Below the pieces are notes generated by a model that was given only the letters and a program-made list of their open reading frames with translations, had not been told where the DNA came from and made no database searches. DNA of 64,000 nt from contig JACVTC010000152.1 in assembly GCA_016946835.1 (NCBI GenBank), positions 76,001 through 140,000 on the forward strand, given 5' to 3'. The DNA comes from Neocallimastix lanati (nom. inval.). Lineage: Eukaryota; Neocallimastigomycota; Neocallimastigomycetes; Neocallimastigales; Neocallimastigaceae. The translations under genes and the position numbers were made by a program. Position 1 is the stretch's first letter. The number at the start of each line of letters is the position of its first letter. Shown here in pieces: positions 50,701-64,000 of the stretch.

Positions 50701-52254
50701 AATTAAATAATAAATTATTAATTAATAATTAAAGAAATTATTTTTGTAAACAATGACTTTTATGTCTAATATACATAATGCATTATAATATATATAAAGA
50801 CAAAAATTCAAATGATGGTAGCACTATCGAAATTAGATCTTGATGATAATAAAAATATTAAGAAATCATTGGCAACTATAAAACAATATAACACTAAGGA
50901 TCCATATAAATCAAAAATTGATAATACAAATCAAAACTTTATTCCAAAAGAGATTGAAGAACAGGTAATAAAAAAAATATTATATATTTCTTTTTTTACC
51001 AATTTAATAATCATAAGAAAAAATGATGCTTTCGTTTTATTCATTTATATAATAGATTGATGAATTAATGGATCGTCTATATTGTATTACAAGAGATCTT
51101 GTGGAAATCAAAAAATATAAAGATGATACTGAAATGAAAGTTGATTATATTCATAGAGTTGCAATTGGTTTTACTGCACCAGATTTAAGAATTTCATTTA
51201 TGGAAAGATTAAAAAATATTCATATAGACGTAATATCTATAATTTATTTTTAATATTTAATAATATTATATAATTAATATTAAATTAATCATTAAATATA
51301 TGTTAAATTAAAAATATAAAAAACAAAACAAAACAAAACAAAATAAAAAAAAATAAAATAAAAATAAAATAAAATTCAATAAATAGACAAAATATGTAGC
51401 AGAAGCTGCATATTGTTCTCTTTATACCTCAAAAATTATTTTTAATCAATTGGTTAGAAACAATTTAATTACCTATGATGAAATAATTCCAGAGAATATA
51501 TGGGAAAAATGTTTTAATCATATGAATAATCCAGATGATACTGATACCGTAAAAATAAAATTTTAAATATATATAATATTGTTTATATATCTATATAGCT
51601 TTTTTTTTCGCACTATTCATGATTTAAAATTATATATAATAGATTGAAGACTATAGTAGTAATTATATAAATGAACAAGGATTTATAAACAGTATAAAAG
51701 AAACATGTGAATTATTATCGAAAGTAATTTTTTTGTCAATTTACATAATTAATATTTTATTTTATAATTTTTCAAATAATTATATATGAAAAATTATTAT
51801 CACTAAAAAAATTATAAAAACAATTATATAGGCTCAATTATATGAAGTTTGTGATTATTTATATAAGCTTATTATACCATTATATAAAAATCGTAAAGAT
51901 TATACTGAATTAACAAATATATATACTGATCTTCAAAATATATATAAAAATATAGACCAAGGAGTAAATTTTATTTATTGTTTTTATTTATTTATTTATT
52001 AATTCATTAATTCATTAATTTATTTATTATTATTATATTTGAAATTTAAAAAAATATTTTATAAAATTTATATAATATGAAATTAGGAACAATCAGGAAA
52101 AAGAATATTTGGTACTTATTATAGAATTGGATTTTATGGAAAAAAATTTAATGAGATTAATGGAAATGAGTATATTTACAGGGAACTAGGTGTAACACCA
52201 TTATCAGAAATGTATTTGAAACTTAATGTATGTTATAAATAATTTGCTTAAAAG

Positions 52255-52298
<44 letters not shown>

Positions 52299-53547
52299 GA
52301 AATATTTTATAGTATTATAATAAAATTTTAATTTAATAATAAAAAAATATTTCTTTTCAAATAGAATTTATATAAAGCAAAATTAAATGATAATTTTAAA
52401 ATTATACAAGATTCAAATAAAGTTGATGTTTCGAAGCTGGATCCATCTATTGTAATAAAAAATATTAAAAATATAAATATATATATATATCATAAATTAA
52501 CCAAAAAATAATAAAATTATGCTTATAAATATATTTTATTAATACACTTAATATATATATACTTTATGCTTAAAACAAATTAAATCTATATTTATTAATA
52601 GAATTATATACAAATCACTCATGTTGAACCGTACTTCGATGATGAAGAACTTACAACCAGACAAACTTCTTATGAAAAAGCTAATGGATTAAATAAATTT
52701 ATATATCAAACACCATATACTAATGATGGAAAAGCACATGGTTCTGTCAGCACTCAATGTAAAAGAAAAACTATCTTATATACATATGAATATTTTCCAA
52801 ATGTTACAAGGAGATTATTAGTAGATAAATCAAAAACAAATGAAGTAAGTTTTTATTTAAAAAAAAAATAGATAATAGATAAATTATTTATGTATATGTA
52901 TATGTATGAATATGTATATAATTAATTAAAGTGTTTATATATGACATATTTTGATATAATATAGTTCGATTTAACACCATTACAAGTTTCAATAGAAGAA
53001 ATATCTGAAAGATGTAAAAAGTTTCAATCTGTTATTTTTTCACCAATTCCTAATATGAAAGGCTTACAAATGGTTTTACAAGGAAGTGTTAGAATTCAAG
53101 TTAATTCTGGACCATTAGGTTAGTTATTATTTTTAAGAAATTTTTTTTTTAATTTTTTAATAGTTAACTAATTTTTTTTTTTTATTTTTTGTTTTGTTTT
53201 TTTATATTATTTTGTACTTTTATTTCATACATTGCTTTTATATCTTCTTTTTATACTCTTCAGAAATTGCTAATTCTTTCCTACCTCCTGAAAAAGCAGT
53301 GGATTACCCAGAAGATGAAATCCAAAAACTTAAATACATATTTAAAGAATTTTTGGTCTTTTGTCAAATGGCATTGAAATTAAATAAAAATATGATTGGA
53401 AGTGATCAAGCTAAATATCAAGAGGATTTAGAAGAAGGATTCGAAAATCTAAAGAATCAATTACATAAATACTTATTTGTAGATGACGATAATGAGTAAA
53501 TATTAATATTAAAAAATTTTAAATTATAGTACTAAATAAATAAATAA

Positions 53548-53583
<36 letters not shown>

Positions 53584-53787
53584 AGTAATTGTATTCTTGA
53601 TGAAGATATAATTCAGTCTGAATCAGATATTGATAAAGACAATAAATATCTTTTTGATAGCATGAAAGAGGCTACAAAGGACATCAATTTATTTTTCTCA
53701 AAGAAGTTGGAATTAAAAGAAAATGAACAAAAAGCACCAGGTGTTGATACTAATTCACATATTCCATCAACGACATTGATTGCTTAA
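43108..53787 (+). CDS. DOCK family Rho guanine-nucleotide exchange factor, zizimin (DOCK-D)-like
   Basis: 35 exons join in phase to 2185 residues: 43108-43194, 43311-43361, 43440-43544, 43714-43903, 44014-44147, 44262-44362, 44508-45687, 45897-46100, 46202-46248, 46345-46429, 46575-46715, 46815-46975, 47097-47247, 47371-47542, 47677-47716, 47822-47882, 47999-48097, 48237-48521, 48685-49152, 49283-49436, 49525-49698, 49783-49934, 50034-50137, 50244-50682, 50800-50964, 51056-51229, 51387-51548, 51643-51723, 51832-51963, 52087-52227, 52365-52451, 52602-52844, 52965-53118, 53264-53495, 53586-53787. Seen: an N-terminal EPNNYEE...LLVYPTDRL block like the DOCK-C/D N-terminal domain; the DHR-1/C2 domain (NIYVYPRFINLTKSELKGRN, FNDEIKFVIP, IQFIFYHVAC; about 575-740); helical repeats; and DHR-2 (about 1600-2120) with GFYGKKFNEINGNEYIYRE, ITHVEPYFDDEEL, QCKRKTILYT and the nucleotide-sensor region LQGSVRIQVNSGPL. 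DHR-2 exchanges GDP for GTP on Rac/Cdc42-type GTPases and DHR-1 binds phosphoinositides. No PH domain of animal zizimins is seen. Confidence 0.93.
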
Positions 53788-53918
53788 TTATATTTAAGAT
53801 TAAAAATAATTATGCTTTATCTTTAAAAAAATAATAATAATAATTATGTTTTATCTTTAAAAAAATATTAATAATTACTATATAAACTTTTTTTTTTTTT
53901 TAAAAAAAAAAAAATAAA

Positions 53919-53983
<65 letters not shown>

Positions 53984-54159
53984 TAATAATAATATCATTC
54001 TACAATTAATTTAATAATTACTATATTACTTTGTAAAATTAAACTAAAAAAAAAAAATTGCCATTAAACAAATAAATTATTTATAAAAATTTAATTTTCT
54101 TTATATAAATAAATTGAAAATATAATATAAAGGAAACATATCCACTCATACACAAAAAA

Positions 54160-54191
<32 letters not shown>

Positions 54192-54963
54192 AAAGAAAAA
54201 AAGAAAAAGAAAAATTGAAATATGAAAAATTTTATCTTATTAATTTACTTTTTTATTTAAATATTAATTTTTATAATAAATTATTACTAACAATTGATAT
54301 TTAATTAATTATTACTTAAATAGTAGTTTTTATAATAAATTATTACTAACAATTGATATTTAATTAAGATATTTAAAAACTATTTTTAATACAATAAATT
54401 TATATAATAAATTTATATAATAAATAACAATATATATAGAATTATCAATATTTTATTCAAGATAGTATAATATATGTTATGTATATTTATAATAATTTCA
54501 TTATTATTATTATTTTAATTTAACTTGTTATATAAATATAACGGTTATATTTTGTTATTATTAATTGATTAGTTTGTCTTTCTCTATTTATTTTATTGTT
54601 TCTGTTAATTTATTTATATAAAATCTGTTTTATTATCTTAATTATATATATATATATATATATAAATTAATGAGAATTATTATTTTAAAATTATATTTAA
54701 ATAAATAAAATTACTGACAAAAAACAATTTTAATATTTATATCATTTCTAATATTTCATTATTTTCTTTTATAATAAAATAATGTAATAAAATATATATA
54801 TATATATATATAAATATATATATATATACATATAAAAATCAAATATTGGAATCTACTTTATAAATTAAATAAATGTTTTTAAATTAAAAATAATTATTTA
54901 AATAATTACATATTTATAGGATAAAAGACAGTAACACGAATTTTGAAATTATTTTAAATACTT
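53788..54963. other. AT-rich spacer between convergent genes
   Basis: Contains an (AAT)n run at about 53912-53990 and poly(A)-rich sequence near 54155-54215. No gene. Confidence 0.55.
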
Positions 54964-56014
54964 TTAATCTTGTTTTTCTTTTTTAGCTGAATTTGTTATT
55001 TTTACTATAAGACCCCATTTTTCTTTTAACCAATTATCAACTGTGGTAACACCTTTTTCTGAATAATTTAATGCAATTACTAATTGATTTAGTAAATTTA
55101 AAAGTCTTTTATTAATATTTGCACTTCCTGCAGTATGTATTATAATAGGTAATGATAAAAAAATTGCTGTTAATTCCAACGCTAACTCCAAACGACCTAA
55201 TACATCAAAATAACTTAATGTTCTTAATTTGCATTGTAATTGATAAATTTGTTTTATTTCTCCTTTTGCTGCTGTCCAGCATTTTTTTCCTATTACTAAA
55301 TAATCTTGTACTTCACTAAATATATTTCTATATATAAATATTTATTTTTATTAATTAATAAATTCATTATTTATAATATTCAAAACATAACAAAACAAAA
55401 CAAAACAAAAAATAATATATATATATAATAAATAAATAAATAAATATAATTACTGATAATCTCTGTTTATTTCGCAATTTGTTAAAAATTCCATTGTTTC
55501 CATTATATCATCGAAATTACCATTAAACATTTCATTTAAAATTTGTGTTAATATACTTGTAAACGATGCTTCTGAACCATCTACATTACCGAGTTTTCCT
55601 ATCAAATCATATTGTTTTCTAAGAGTAGGATTCTTCAATGTTTCATATGCTTTTTTAATATTTATACAAATATATATTTAAATACACTTTTCTCTATAAT
55701 TCATATATATAGTTCTATGTAATAATAAATCTAAAAAAAAAAAAAAAATAATAATAATAATAGAGCATAATTATTATATACATTGATAATTTACCTGCTG
55801 CTACCATTTGAAATGCTTTTGTAGCATCTTCATCATTCTGAAATTTATCTGGATGAATAAGTCTACTTGTCCTTAAATATGCTTTTCTTATTTCTTCTGT
55901 TGTTGCATCAGGTTCAACTCCTAATATTTTATAAAGCGATTTTCCCTTTAATATTTGTTCTATTTTTTCTCTTCCTCTTTCATAATTGGAGGAAGCTTTT
56001 GTTGTTACTTCCAT
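54964..56014 (-). CDS. J-domain (DnaJ/Hsp40) co-chaperone
   Basis: Three minus-strand exons join in phase: 55795-56014, 55454-55649 and 54964-55327, giving 259 residues. Seen: a J domain at about residues 27-95 with LYKILGVEPDATTEEIRKAY, the diagnostic HPD in RLIHPDKF, and AAYETLKNPTLRKQYDLIG across the first junction. J domains stimulate ATP hydrolysis by Hsp70. The C-terminal 160 residues are helical and contain DYLVIGKKCWTAAKGEI, LSYFDVLGRLELALEL and a hydrophobic stretch (AIFLSLPIII) that could be a buried helix or a weak membrane segment. There is no Gly/Phe region or zinc domain, so it is a class C (type III) J protein. I do not recognise the C-terminal family. It is convergent with the DOCK gene. 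Confidence 0.88.
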
Positions 56015-57170
<1,156 letters not shown>

Positions 57171-57319
57171 CCTTTATAATATCTTTATTGGTCGGAATTT
57201 ATTATATTTCTTATTTAAAATATTCTTTTCTGTATCCATATTAATTTCTTTGTTATCAAAATATTCTCCTATTATATTAATAAGATTTTGGAAAATTTAA
57301 AAATAAGAAATTCAAGAAA

Positions 57320-57720
57320 AGTTAAGTGTACCACGTGTAGGAGATAATATCAGGGGTGAGAATAATACTCCATTTGATAGAACCGTTTACAAAAGTTCCA
57401 TAGACATGTTAATTTATTTATCCAAATTAACTAGATCTGGCATTTCTTTTTGCAGTACATTTTTATCCCACTATTACAGATTGGATAAAAATATCTTATA
57501 TATTAAAATATTTAAATAATACAAAAAACTACAAAATATGTTATGATGGTGAAGGCTAAATTATCTGTTAAACTGGAAACATCAAAGATAGAAAATCAAC
57601 TTCAGGACATATTATACTAATGAGTAAAAATCCTATTTGTTGGTCTTCTAACAAACAAACAATAATAGCTTCGTCAATAGTAGAAGCTGAATACATTAGC
57701 ACTTTAGAATGAAAAAAAAA
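57320..57720 (+). pseudogene. Ty1/copia relic, RT end and RNase H
   Basis: The plus strand codes for SSIDMLIYLSKLTRSGIS (the region where copia elements have a SLMYLA...TRPDI block) and, after a stop, DRKSTSGHIILMSKNPICW and ASSIVEAEYIS of the RNase H domain. Stops and frameshifts interrupt it. It is orientated opposite to the other copia copies in the window and is isolated from them. Confidence 0.8.
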
Positions 57721-58339
57721 GGTTTAATATTTTAGAAATATTCTTAAAGAATTATATAAACTTAATTTAATATAAAAATGCATATACATATGAAATTTAT
57801 TACATATGACTTCACATGTATTTTATTCATAATTTACTTTATTTTATTTAATTATGTAAATAATGTTTTACTTTTAAAGTATCTATAAGTGGAATAATAA
57901 ATAATTGAATATAAAAAATCATTAAAATTGTTAATGTATATTTATTTAAATTTTGTTTTTTATTATTTTTTATATTAATTTCATTTTATTAAAAAGTAAA
58001 ATGTTTAAATTATTTAAAATATTTAAATTTCGAAATTTGTTACTGTAATTTATTTATATTTCGTATAAACAATTGTTTCAAATAAAATTTTAATTTTTGA
58101 ATGATATTACTATCTTCAATCTCTATAAATATATATATCAAATAAATTTTAATTCATAACACAATATTTTTCTTTTTTAACACAATCCTATTACTTCATT
58201 GTTTAAATGTTTTTTTCTTTTTCTTAAATTTTTTTTAAAGATTTTTATTTAAAAGTTTGAAATTGCCTTTAATCAATACAAAAATTACAATTAAATAAAA
58301 TTGATTGTAAATCCATATTTAATTATTATTTGTATATAT
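57721..58339. other. AT-rich 3' flank of RPL32
   Basis: No feature beyond short homopolymers is seen. Confidence 0.5.
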
Positions 58340-58808
58340 TTATTCGTTGTCTTGAGTTCTAACACGAGCTTGAGCGTTAGTGACCTTGACATTTAACTAT
58401 TATATTATATATAAAATAATAAATTATTTAATTTATGAATAATTTGTGTAATAATATTAAGATTTATTTATAATAAATATATTAATAAGAAAAAATAATA
58501 AAAATTCTAATTACTTGTTTGGCACGTTCAACAATTTCAATTCTTTTTTTGGAGCTAACGTTATGGGCGATTTCTGCAGCATAAGTACGATTATGCATAA
58601 GTAAGAGTTCCAAATCCTTAACGTTAGAAACAACAAACTTTTTGAAACCATTTGGCATAAGATCACGGGTCTTTTTGTTAGATCCGTAACCAATCTTTGG
58701 CATTCTTATAGTACCACGGAAACGTCTACGAACGACACCGTCAATACCTTTTGGTTTTCTCCAAGAAGCCTATTGTATCATATAAAATTTAAAATTAGAT
58801 ATTATTAA

Positions 58809-58846
<38 letters not shown>

Positions 58847-59122
58847 GATTAATTTTATGTTCTATTTAATAAATAGAATATTCATATTTTATCCTTATTT
58901 ATTAATTTGTTTAAATTATATTGTTGTTACACTTTTATTTATTAAATTATTTAAATTATTATTGTTGTTACATTTTGAACTAAATAAAAACTTTTATATT
59001 TGTAAATATTTATATTAATAATATTAACTTACATCAACTCTCTTGAAACGGTCAGATTGGTGACGGAAGAACTTAGTAGTTTTCTTCTTAACAATTGGTG
59101 TCTTGTTAATTGGAGTAACCAT
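58340..59122 (-). CDS. RPL32: 60S ribosomal protein L32 (eL32)
   Basis: Three minus-strand exons join in phase: 59033-59122, 58515-58769 and 58340-58396, giving 133 residues, the usual eL32 length. Seen: [19 protein letters not shown] near the start, [19 protein letters not shown] at the second exon start, [33 protein letters not shown] and the C-terminal [16 protein letters not shown]. It is a protein of the cytosolic large ribosomal subunit. As with RPL7, C-ending codons (AAC, GAC, TTC) are more frequent than in neighbouring genes, consistent with high expression. Confidence 0.96.
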
Positions 59123-60795
59123 GATGTCTAATTATTTTTAATTATTAAATAATTTATTTATAGTAAACATTATTTAAGGTAATAAAACATTATAATTTAA
59201 TAACAAAGTAATTAAAAATTATTTTTATTAAAATTTATAATATATAAATTTTCAATTATAATGAAATATTAATAATATATATAATTTGTTTTTTGTAAAT
59301 AATTAAAATTTCAACTTTAATAATTTCACAAAATAAAAAATAACCATAATAATTTTATATTACATATTTTTCTTTTTTAATATATTTAACATATTTATAT
59401 TTAACATATGAATATTTATTTCAAAAAATAATATTAATAAAAGATTCAGCGATATTCTTAATTTTAAAATAGACCTAATCTTAATTAGTCTATGTGAATT
59501 TTTATATAATATATCTTGGATTTTCAAATTACGAACATTATGACTAATTAATAACAATAAAGATATCAATAAAATTAAATAAATAAATAAATAAAAATAA
59601 AAAAAAAAAAAAAGTATTTTTAAACATTACACATTAATTCAAAAAACTCATATCTTTTTTTTAAATATTTATTTCACCGGACAAATTTTACTTCATTTTA
59701 TATTTTAACATATTATTCATATTATTTTTATTATTATTTTTTTTATTTTACCTTATGTTTATACTTTTCTAACGAAGAGAGAGAAAAATGTTAAACTATT
59801 ATTAAAACAATAAGAAAACTAAATGAATAAAAATTTAATCCAATCATATATTTTAAATTTAAGCCACATTTTTTCATAAAATATTTGTGAATCCTTTTTT
59901 AAATTTATTTTATTTTATTTGAAATTTAAAATTTATATAAAACTTTTTTAAAATTTAAAGAAAAATTGAATAACAATCAGCTAATTGAGAAGTAACGTAA
60001 AATTTTTATTGGCATAGAATATTAAGTAATGGAATATATATTTAATTTATATTTAACCTATTCTAACAATTTTAAAATATGAAATTCGATTTTTGAATCA
60101 AATTTCTATTTGTTTATATATGTTTATATAATAGTAGTAAAAAATAAAAATAAAATAAATAAAATAAAATAAAATAATATTAAATAATTTAATCAAAAAC
60201 TATTTTCAAAATATATTTTGAATATATCAAACAATATAAATATTAGTATTTATTTGTTGTATTTTCACTTTTTTTTTTTTTTTTTTACTTAATTATTATT
60301 ATTATTACTATTAATATTGTTATTTTTTTTTATTTTTAATTTTATTTTATTTTCTATTATTATTATTTTCAAATTTTATTATTCATAAAAATAATATATA
60401 TAAATAGTAATAATAAGTAGCACAAAAATAAAAATAATAAAAATAAAAATATTTTACAACGTATTTAAAAAAAATTTTTTTTTCTTGATTTTTGGTTTTT
60501 ATTTAATTCAATTCAATATATTACTACCCTTTTTTTTAAAAAAAATAAAAAATAAAAATAAAATAAAATAAAATAAAAAACTATTACTTATTATTTTTAC
60601 TTTATTTTTATTTTATTTTATTATTTTTTTTTCTTGTTTATTATAAGTAAATGCTGTTTGTTATAATAATATAAGATAAATTTTATTATTAAAATACTAT
60701 ATATACATAAAATTACTATATTAACTAAAAATAAATTGAAATAATAGTATTTATTCTTTCAATAAAATAAAATTAATTAATTTTTTTCATACATT
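59123..60795. other. AT-rich intergenic region
   Basis: Upstream of RPL32 and 3' of the next gene. Only homopolymer runs and short AAAAT/TTTTA arrays (for example near 60140-60176 and 60545-60580) are seen. Confidence 0.5.
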
Positions 60796-61715
60796 CTAAG
60801 CTGGTATTGTAGTTACGGAAGTGTATGCATCTTGTATCATAATGTCCATTACCTTACAAATTCTTAAAAATCCAATATCTTCGTCATCTCTGAATAATGA
60901 TTCTGGTTGAATTTCTTTTTTCTTTAAATCATTAAATTGATTATCAATTTCATCATTAACCAAAGTTGTAAAACTATCTCTTCTTCTATGATTTTTAATT
61001 CTGTTTGAAGTGCTTGGTTGTGATTTAACAGTTTCATTCTTTTTTAATAATTCTTTTTTTTTATTTTCTCTTTCAATTTTATACTTTTCACGTTCCTATT
61101 ATTATTATTTTTTTATTTTATTTAATACAAATAATATTACTTTATTTACATATAATTTTTTTAATTTATTAAATTATAAATTATTTACCTTCGTGATATT
61201 ATCCAAAACACTTTTCATTTCGTTTAACTATATTATATATATTTATTCTCTTTAATTTTTATTTCTTTAATTTTCAAATTCTTTATAAAATATTTATTAT
61301 ATTTTAAATAACATACTTGTCCATTTATAGTATCCATTGTTGTATTTTGATATTCCATCATTGAACCTACATTAATAATTGAACTCTTTAAATATTCCAT
61401 TTTTTCTACTAAAAAATTATTATATTTTAAATTAATTGAAGAGCTATTTTCTAGCATTTCTCTACGCTTTGAATCTTCTTTCAATTTCATTTCCTGTAAT
61501 TCATCAGCTAATTCAGGAATTTTAATAACTAAACTATCATCATCATTTTCACTTAAATATGTCGGGTCCAATTCTTCTTCGAGTAATTCCTCATTTGAAG
61601 CTTTAACTTCAAAATCTTGGTATTGTTCTTTATGGTGAGCTAAACGAAGTTCAGCTTCAAGATTTAACCCGAAGTTAAAAGTGGAAATATTATTATCTTC
61701 AGGATAAAGATTCAT
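60796..61715 (-). CDS. Uncharacterised coiled-coil protein
   Basis: Three minus-strand exons join in phase: 61317-61715, 61189-61227 and 60796-61095, giving 245 residues. Seen: an acidic N-terminal third (EELLEEELDPTYLSENDDD), a helical centre with heptad-like hydrophobics (ADELQEMKLKEDSKRREM, then NTTMDTINGQLNEMKSVLDN across the first junction), a highly charged Lys/Glu stretch (EREKYKIERENKKKELLKK), a basic RIKNHRRRDSF segment and a conserved-looking C terminus (DDEDIGFLRICKVMDIMIQD). No signal peptide or membrane segment. The composition suggests a cytosolic or nuclear scaffold or complex subunit; no family is recognised. The 39-nt middle exon is supported by frame and heptad continuity. 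Confidence 0.75.
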
Positions 61716-63648
<1,933 letters not shown>

Positions 63649-64000
63649 TTAAAAGAAACCATTAAATGAATTAAACATTTGCTTCTGCATCTCTTCCATT
63701 TGCTTCATATGTTGACTTATAATATCATTACCACCCATAAAAGAACTTGGGAATATGGAGTTTTGATTAAACATTTGTTGCATTTGTAACTGTTGTTGTT
63801 GCATCTGTTGTTGCATTTGTTGCATTTGTTGTTGCATTTGTAATTGCTGATACATTAAATTATTTTGCTGCATCTGTTGTTGTTGTTGCAATAATTGTAA
63901 TTGTTGTTGCTGTTGTTGTTGCTGTTGTTGTTGCTGTTGTTGCTGTTGTTGCTGTATTAATTGTAATTGTTGCTGTTGCTGTTGCTCTTGTATTAATTGT
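63649..64000 (-). CDS. Poly-Gln protein, C-terminal end (5' part outside window)
   Basis: The minus-strand frame is open from the right window edge to a stop at 63649. Seen: about 75 residues dominated by Gln with Leu and Met (QLQLIQQQQQ, QQMQQMQQQMQ), then MFNQNSIFPSSFMGGNDI and a short amphipathic end HMKQMEEMQKQMFNSF. CAA and CAG codons are mixed, so this is not a simple recent triplet expansion. Gln-rich C termini of this kind are frequent in transcription co-regulators and RNA-binding proteins, but the functional domain lies outside the window, so no function is given. Confidence 0.75.
   Translation of the reverse strand, partial: QLIQEQQQQQQLQLIQQQQQQQQQQQQQQQQQQLQLLQQQQQMQQNNLMYQQLQMQQQMQQMQQQMQQQQLQMQQMFNQNSIFPSSFMGGNDIISQHMKQMEEMQKQMFNSFNGFF

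Overview
The window is extremely A+T-rich eukaryotic nuclear DNA with homopolymer A/T runs up to about 59 nt, many short introns with GTAAGT/GTAAAT-like donors, and Asn- and Gln-rich proteins. The gene set (B-type cyclin, Scd6/LSM14, DOCK-type GEF, cytosolic ribosomal proteins), the small Cys-rich membrane protein, and the mix of Ty1/copia and LINE remnants fit best with an early-diverging fungus, most likely an anaerobic gut fungus (Neocallimastigomycota). That placement is inference; Dictyostelium-like amoebae are the main alternative, but the intron density and copia elements argue against them.

Nine host genes could be read, seven of them rebuilt exon by exon with every junction in phase: a mitotic B-type cyclin (2621-4785, +), an HDDC2-type HD-domain 5'-nucleotidase (7117-8767, -), ribosomal protein L7/uL30 (12700-13765, -), a partial or damaged Cys-rich membrane protein (14544-15269, +), an Scd6/LSM14 mRNA-granule protein (30999-33109, -), a 35-exon, 2185-residue DOCK/zizimin-like Rho GEF (43108-53787, +), a J-domain protein (54964-56014, -), ribosomal protein L32 (58340-59122, -), and an unrecognised 245-residue coiled-coil protein (60796-61715, -). 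That list counts the window's reconstructed genes; a tenth, a polyQ protein, enters at the right edge (63649-64000, -), truncated by the window.

Between the genes lie two mobile-element districts. The first (5.7-6.7 kb and 9.7-12.4 kb) holds LINE remnants. The second (15.5-42.2 kb) contains a small non-autonomous LTR element (15492-16749), an apparently intact Ty1/copia element with near-identical LTRs and a 5-bp target duplication (19053-24351), a stack of LINE 3' ends, and decayed copia and LINE copies. The intact copia element sits inside a roughly 10-kb TTTTA-based satellite territory with a higher-order repeat whose 780-bp unit is exactly duplicated. Another copia relic lies at about 57.3-57.7 kb.

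The most interesting signal is shared by four LTR-type elements. The 15 nt next to the 5' LTR are not complementary to a tRNA 3' end but match the anticodon arm of tRNA-Lys(CUU), predicting priming by a tRNA 5' half, the mode known for Drosophila copia with initiator tRNA.
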